This document shows positions 6,113 to 9,126 of a DNA stretch of 9,126 nt, in pieces. The translations under genes and the position numbers were made by a program. The DNA is taken from contig JBCDAA010000363.1 in assembly GCA_039186435.1 (NCBI GenBank), positions 1-9,126 on the forward strand, read 5' to 3'. The notes beneath the pieces are model-generated. The model saw only the letters and a list, made by a program, of their open reading frames with translations, made no database searches and had not been told where the DNA came from. How positions within the stretch are numbered: position 1 is the stretch's first letter; each line of letters begins with the position of its first letter. This stretch comes from JALVDI01 sp039186435 (lineage in GTDB: Bacteria; Myxococcota_A; Polyangia; Polyangiales; Houyiibacteriaceae).

Positions 6113-6871
6113 GTGGGCGAGATTGGCACCGCGCTTCTTCTAACGTTAGCCGCTGGGTTGTCGACAGCAGTCGGCGCTCTTTGGGTGGTTCTCCGTGGCA
6201 CCCCAACGAACCGCTGGCTCGCTGCGGCCTACGGGTTCTCCGCGGGGGTGATGCTCTACATCTCCTTCGCGGAACTCCTGGTCGCAGCGCAGGGCACCTT
6301 CGTGGAGACCCACGGCGAGCGCTACGGATCGCTCATCGCGGCGAGTTTCTTTCTCGCTGGGATCATTGGCATGGGTTGCTTCGAACGGGTTTTTCCAGAA
6401 CCCGAGGTCGACGATCCCAAAGGTCGCGATCGCCGCATCGGGTGGCTCACCGCGGCCGCCGTGATGCTTCACAACTTTCCCGAAGGCATCGCGACGTTTA
6501 CGTCGTCGCTCGGAGACGTCCACGTCGGAATGGCCGTCGCCCTCGCCATCGCCGTGCACAACATTCCGGAGGGAATCGCAGTCGCTGCGCCGGTCCATCG
6601 CGCCACCGGCAGTCGCCGCATCGCGCTCGCGTGGGGGCTCATGAGTGGTCTTGCGGAACCGATCGGCGGACTCGCGGCATACCTCTTCCTGCGCCCGTGG
6701 ATGTCCGAGCCCGTCATCGCAGGGGTCGACGCCGTGGTGGGCGGAATCATGGTGTACGTGTCGATTCACGTGCTGATGCCGCAGGCCGACCGCCTTCGCG
6801 ATGGGCGGACCTCCTTTGTGGGTCCTGCGGCAGGGATGGCCGCGATGGCGCTCTCTCTCGCGTGGGTCTAG
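6113..6871 (+). CDS. zupT: ZIP family divalent metal transporter (ZupT-like)
   Basis: The 252-residue inner-membrane protein imports divalent metals; known ZupT proteins carry Zn(II), Fe(II), Mn(II) and Co(II). Eight helices are visible, at about 5-27, 36-58, 74-91, 109-130, 138-160, 170-193, 199-222 and 234-252. The two metal-binding ZIP motifs are intact: HNFPEG (120-125) in TM4 and HNIPEG (149-154) in TM5. SGLAEPIGG (178-186) in TM6 supplies E182. The length and the phrases FPEGIATF and SGLAE match E. coli ZupT (about 257 aa). There is no His-rich cytoplasmic loop of the eukaryotic ZIP type. Start choice: GTG 6113 is forced, because an in-frame TAA lies at 6107-6109 and no later start would keep TM1. 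The Fur box directly upstream suggests induction by low iron, so Fe(II) is a likely physiological cargo. Confidence 0.94.
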   Translation: MGEIGTALLLTLAAGLSTAVGALWVVLRGTPTNRWLAAAYGFSAGVMLYISFAELLVAAQGTFVETHGERYGSLIAASFFLAGIIGMGCFERVFPEPEVDDPKGRDRRIGWLTAAAVMLHNFPEGIATFTSSLGDVHVGMAVALAIAVHNIPEGIAVAAPVHRATGSRRIALAWGLMSGLAEPIGGLAAYLFLRPWMSEPVIAGVDAVVGGIMVYVSIHVLMPQADRLRDGRTSFVGPAAGMAAMALSLAWV

Positions 6872-6953
6872 CCGAGCCACAGTTCACCAAAGCTCTGTGA
6901 CGGCTCACGGCAGGGTGCTGGCCGATTGACCCGGCTGTCGTAGGCTCCCCGCG
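6872..6953. other. Intergenic region before the aldehyde dehydrogenase gene
   Basis: This 82-bp gap contains a CACAG/CTGTG inverted repeat (6878-6898) with an 11-nt loop and no T-tract, a weak terminator candidate at best. TTGACC (6926-6931) looks like a -35, but it is only 9 nt from TAGGCT and so cannot pair with it in a standard promoter. Confidence 0.35.
6941..6946 (+). promoter_or_regulatory. Candidate -10 hexamer TAGGCT, leaderless spacing
   Basis: TAGGCT ends 7 nt before the ATG at 6954, so transcription would begin at or next to the start codon. There is no Shine-Dalgarno sequence. Its GCTGTCGTAGGCT context resembles GCTGTAGGCC before the lipoprotein gene at 775. Confidence 0.38.
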
Positions 6954-8537
6954 ATGCCGAGCCCCCAGCCCACCAAGGCCACCCCCACCACGATTCCCTG
7001 TGTCGAGCCCGCAAGCGGCGCCCGCCTTGGCGAGGTTGCCATCACCTCTCCGGAGCAAACCCGCGAAGCCATCGCGCGCGCCCGGGACGCGCAGCGGATT
7101 CTCCAGAAGACGTCGTTTGCGACGCGGCGCTCGGTACTGCGCCATCTTCAGGCGCACATCCTCGAGCACGCCGACGAGCTCTGCGACATCATCGTGCGCG
7201 ACTCCGGCAAGACCCGCGAGAACGCGATGATGGGCGAGGTCTGGCCGGTCAGCGAAAAGATCCGCTGGACGATCCGCCACGGCGAACGGCACCTCAAAGA
7301 CGAGTCCGTGTCGAGCGGCCTCTTCCTTCACAAGAAGGCGACCATTCAGTATCGCCCGCGCGGCGTCATCGGCGTGATCTGTCCCTGGAACTATCCGCTC
7401 CAGAACATCTTCGGACCGACCGTGCACTCGCTCTTCGCCGGCAACGCCACCGTCGTCAAAGTCAGTGAGCACGTCGCGTGGTCGACCGCGCGCTTTCAGC
7501 GGATCTTCGACGAAGCCCTCGACGCCCACAACCTTCCGCGGGACCTCGTCCAGTGCGTGCAGGGCTATGGCGACACCGGTGCCGCGCTCGTTTCCGGCGG
7601 CGTCGATCTCATCATCTTCACCGGGTCGATGGGCAACGGCCGCAAGGTCATCGCGGAGAGCGCGAAGTCGATCACGCCGGTCATCCTGGAGCTCGGCGGC
7701 AAGGACTCGATGATCGTGTGCGAGGACGCCGACCTCGAGCAGGCCGCCTACGCCGCGCTCAACGGCTCCTTCATCGCCGCCGGTCAGAACTGCCTCGCCG
7801 CCGAACGTACGCTGGTGCACCGCGACGTCTACGACGCGTTCGTGGCGCGCGTGGCGGAGCTCGCGCGCTCCCTTCGGCAGGGCACGCCCCACCAGGAGCA
7901 GGTCGAAGTCGGCGCGCTCGTCACGCCGCAGCAGCTCGAGATCGTCGAACACCTCGTCGACGACGCGCGGAGAAAGGGAGCCCGCGCCCTCGTCGGTGGC
8001 GAACGCGTCCAGCGCCCGGGCAACTTCTTCGCGCCGACCATTCTCGTCGACGTCACGCCCTCCATGAAGATCATGCACGAGGAGACCTTCGGCCCGGTGA
8101 TGGCGATCTGCCGCGTCGACAGCGACGAGGACGCGATTCGCATCACCAACAGCACGCAGTACGGCCTCGGCGCCACGATCATGACCAAGAGTCGCACCCG
8201 CGCGCGACGACTCATGGACGCCATCGACACCGGCAGCGCATCCGCCAACGACTTCGGCCTCGCGTACATGGCGCAGGATCTTCCCTTCGGCGGCGTTCGC
8301 GGCTCGGGCTTTGGTCGCCTCAACGGGCGCGACGGCCTTCGCGCCTGCACGAACCCAAAGGCGCTCCTCGAAGATCGCTTTTCGCTTCACGCGCCTGCGA
8401 AGATCTATCCCGTCGGCGACCACGACTACGACCTCGTCCGCGGCGTCGTGAAAACGCTCTACGGCGTCGGCCTCAAGGGACGCGCCGCCGGCGTTCGTGA
8501 CCTCGCGAAAACGCTTCGCCGAAAACTCCGCGGCTGA
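6954..8537 (+). CDS. NAD(P)-dependent aldehyde dehydrogenase, ALDH15/22-like
   Basis: The 527-residue enzyme oxidises an aldehyde to a carboxylate with NAD(P)+. All the catalytic parts are present: N146 in CPWNYP, cofactor-binding K169 in VVKVSEH, the Rossmann turn FTGSMGNG (222-229), general base E246 in LELGGKD, nucleophile C280 in AAGQNC, and E377 in EETFGPV. The phrases YRPRGVIGVICPWNYPL, KVSEHVAWS and LVDDARRKGAR resemble the ALDH15/22 (yeast Msc7, plant ALDH22A1) subgroup, as does the tail. After the usual ALDH end (about residue 470) come some 57 further residues. They are basic and amphipathic near the end (VRDLAKTLRRKLRG) and could contact membrane or a partner. Its stop overlaps the next start by 1 nt (TGATG), so it is probably co-translated with the GMC oxidoreductase, which may supply its aldehyde. 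The physiological substrate is unknown; a hydrophobic or long-chain aldehyde is an inference from subgroup and partner. Confidence 0.95.
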   Translation: MPSPQPTKATPTTIPCVEPASGARLGEVAITSPEQTREAIARARDAQRILQKTSFATRRSVLRHLQAHILEHADELCDIIVRDSGKTRENAMMGEVWPVSEKIRWTIRHGERHLKDESVSSGLFLHKKATIQYRPRGVIGVICPWNYPLQNIFGPTVHSLFAGNATVVKVSEHVAWSTARFQRIFDEALDAHNLPRDLVQCVQGYGDTGAALVSGGVDLIIFTGSMGNGRKVIAESAKSITPVILELGGKDSMIVCEDADLEQAAYAALNGSFIAAGQNCLAAERTLVHRDVYDAFVARVAELARSLRQGTPHQEQVEVGALVTPQQLEIVEHLVDDARRKGARALVGGERVQRPGNFFAPTILVDVTPSMKIMHEETFGPVMAICRVDSDEDAIRITNSTQYGLGATIMTKSRTRARRLMDAIDTGSASANDFGLAYMAQDLPFGGVRGSGFGRLNGRDGLRACTNPKALLEDRFSLHAPAKIYPVGDHDYDLVRGVVKTLYGVGLKGRAAGVRDLAKTLRRKLRG

Positions 8538-9126
8538 TGAGCTACGACTACATCGTCATCGGCGGCGGCTCGGCCGGCTGCATTCTCGCGGCGGAGCTCT
8601 CCGCGCATAGCAGCGTGCTTCTTCTCGAGGCGGGTCCTCACGCCGAAACGCATCCGGAGACGCTCAGCGCCGACGGCTACAAAGAAGCGTTCATCAACGA
8701 CGAGTTGATGCACGAGCGCTTCAGCGTCACCGACGATCGCTGGGGCAAGCGGCGCCTCTTTATGGGCTCCGGACGCGGCCTCGGCGGAAGCGGCTCCATC
8801 AACGCGATGGTCTACACCCGCGGCGCGAAGGAAGACTTCGACCAGTGGCCCGAAGGCTGGCGATGGGACGACGTGGTTCCGACCTTCAAAGCGCTGGAGG
8901 GGACGCTGCGGCCGCATCGGCGCGACCCCACCGACTGGACCGAGCGCTGCATTGCCGCGGCCGAAAACGGGGGCTTTCGGCGCAAGGCCGATCTCAACGA
9001 CGGCGACCTCTCCGGGGTCCTCGGCTACGAGTGGATGAGCTACGAGGGCGACCGCCGCCGCTCGTCGTTCGCGGCCTATCTGCAGCCCGTACTGGGACGC
9101 CCGAACCTCACCGTGCGCACCGGCGC
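8537..9126 (+). CDS. GMC-family FAD-dependent oxidoreductase (3'-truncated)
   Basis: The frame stays open to the right edge: 196 complete residues of a protein normally about 500-560 long. The N-terminus is the FAD Rossmann fold, DYIVIGGGSAGC (4-15), with ribose-binding E31 in LLLEAG. The GMC signature 1 spans residues 79-102, GRGLGGSGSINAMVYTRG followed by the spaced Asp, and fits the PROSITE-style pattern. Its GGSG replaces the commoner GGSS. WPEGWRWDDVVPTFKALE (104-121) is the usual next block. Relatives include choline dehydrogenase and medium- or long-chain alcohol dehydrogenases, which oxidise primary alcohols to aldehydes. The catalytic His lies beyond the window, so the subfamily is not settled. 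The ATG overlaps the aldehyde dehydrogenase stop, indicating translational coupling and a two-enzyme alcohol-to-acid route. The gene order recalls betB-betA, but the dehydrogenase does not look like BetB. Confidence 0.93.
   Translation, partial: MSYDYIVIGGGSAGCILAAELSAHSSVLLLEAGPHAETHPETLSADGYKEAFINDELMHERFSVTDDRWGKRRLFMGSGRGLGGSGSINAMVYTRGAKEDFDQWPEGWRWDDVVPTFKALEGTLRPHRRDPTDWTERCIAAAENGGFRRKADLNDGDLSGVLGYEWMSYEGDRRRSSFAAYLQPVLGRPNLTVRTG

Noticed and set aside
6878..6898. CACAG/CTGTG inverted repeat after the ZIP gene as a terminator
   Set aside because: The stem is only 5 bp with an 11-nt loop, and no T-tract follows.
6926..6946. TTGACC/TAGGCT as a standard sigma-70 promoter
   Set aside because: The spacer is 9 nt, far from the 16-18 nt needed. 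Only the TAGGCT element is retained as a candidate.
6747..8423. Long minus-strand open frame (558 codons) opposite the aldehyde dehydrogenase gene
   Set aside because: It is antisense to a complete, motif-perfect ALDH. Its translation is Arg/Asp/Ala-rich with no recognisable domain, as expected from GC-rich codon bias.
6954..9126. Assignment of the last two genes as betB-betA (choline to glycine betaine)
   Set aside because: The gene order and enzyme classes fit, but the dehydrogenase has ALDH15/22-like phrases and a long tail rather than BetB features, and the GMC gene is truncated before its decisive residues.
1..9126. CRISPR arrays, tRNA or rRNA genes, insertion sequences, attachment sites
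   Set aside because: I saw no direct-repeat array, tRNA-like cloverleaf, transposase or long flanking repeats on reading both strands.

Overview
The window is GC-rich, tightly packed bacterial chromosomal DNA. It holds eight protein-coding genes: six complete, plus one truncated at each edge. I see no tRNA, rRNA, CRISPR array, insertion sequence or phage gene. My inference is a Myxococcota bacterium, possibly near Sandaracinus. The reasons are a Planctomycetes/Myxococcota-type DUF1592/DUF1588 lipoprotein with an Asp/Ala-rich 'DAG' linker after its lipobox, a second small lipoprotein with a Pro/Glu tether and a Cys cluster, and start regions without clear Shine-Dalgarno sites. This rests on gene style, not on a phylogenetic marker.

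Layout. Positions 2-691 (+) hold the C-terminal two thirds of an isocitrate/isopropylmalate-type dehydrogenase. Positions 775-1377 (+) encode a small lipoprotein of unknown function. It converges with an SGNH hydrolase at 1393-2040 (-). A 215-bp divergent region follows (2041-2255). Next comes a 12-TM RND/MMPL-type exporter (2256-4382, +), then a DUF1592/DUF1588 lipoprotein with one CxxCH motif (4438-6075, +). A ZupT-like ZIP metal importer (6113-6871, +) lies directly behind a near-consensus Fur box. The window ends with an ALDH15/22-type aldehyde dehydrogenase (6954-8537, +) that overlaps by 1 nt the start of a GMC-family FAD oxidoreductase (8537 to the right edge).

How the genes work together. 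The clearest functional unit is the aldehyde dehydrogenase/GMC pair, translationally coupled through TGATG. It suggests two-step oxidation of an alcohol via its aldehyde to an acid; the substrate is unknown. The clearest regulatory unit is the Fur box and ZIP gene, which predicts iron-repressed divalent metal uptake. The other genes look like individually transcribed envelope and housekeeping functions.

A recurring feature is a TAnnnY-type hexamer 3-7 nt before the start codons of uncoupled genes, with no Shine-Dalgarno sequence. This fits leaderless transcription. I found no convincing wholly new multi-gene system. The best leads are the Fur-ZIP arrangement, the leaderless-promoter pattern, the apparently orphan DUF1592/DUF1588 lipoprotein and the ALDH-GMC pair.
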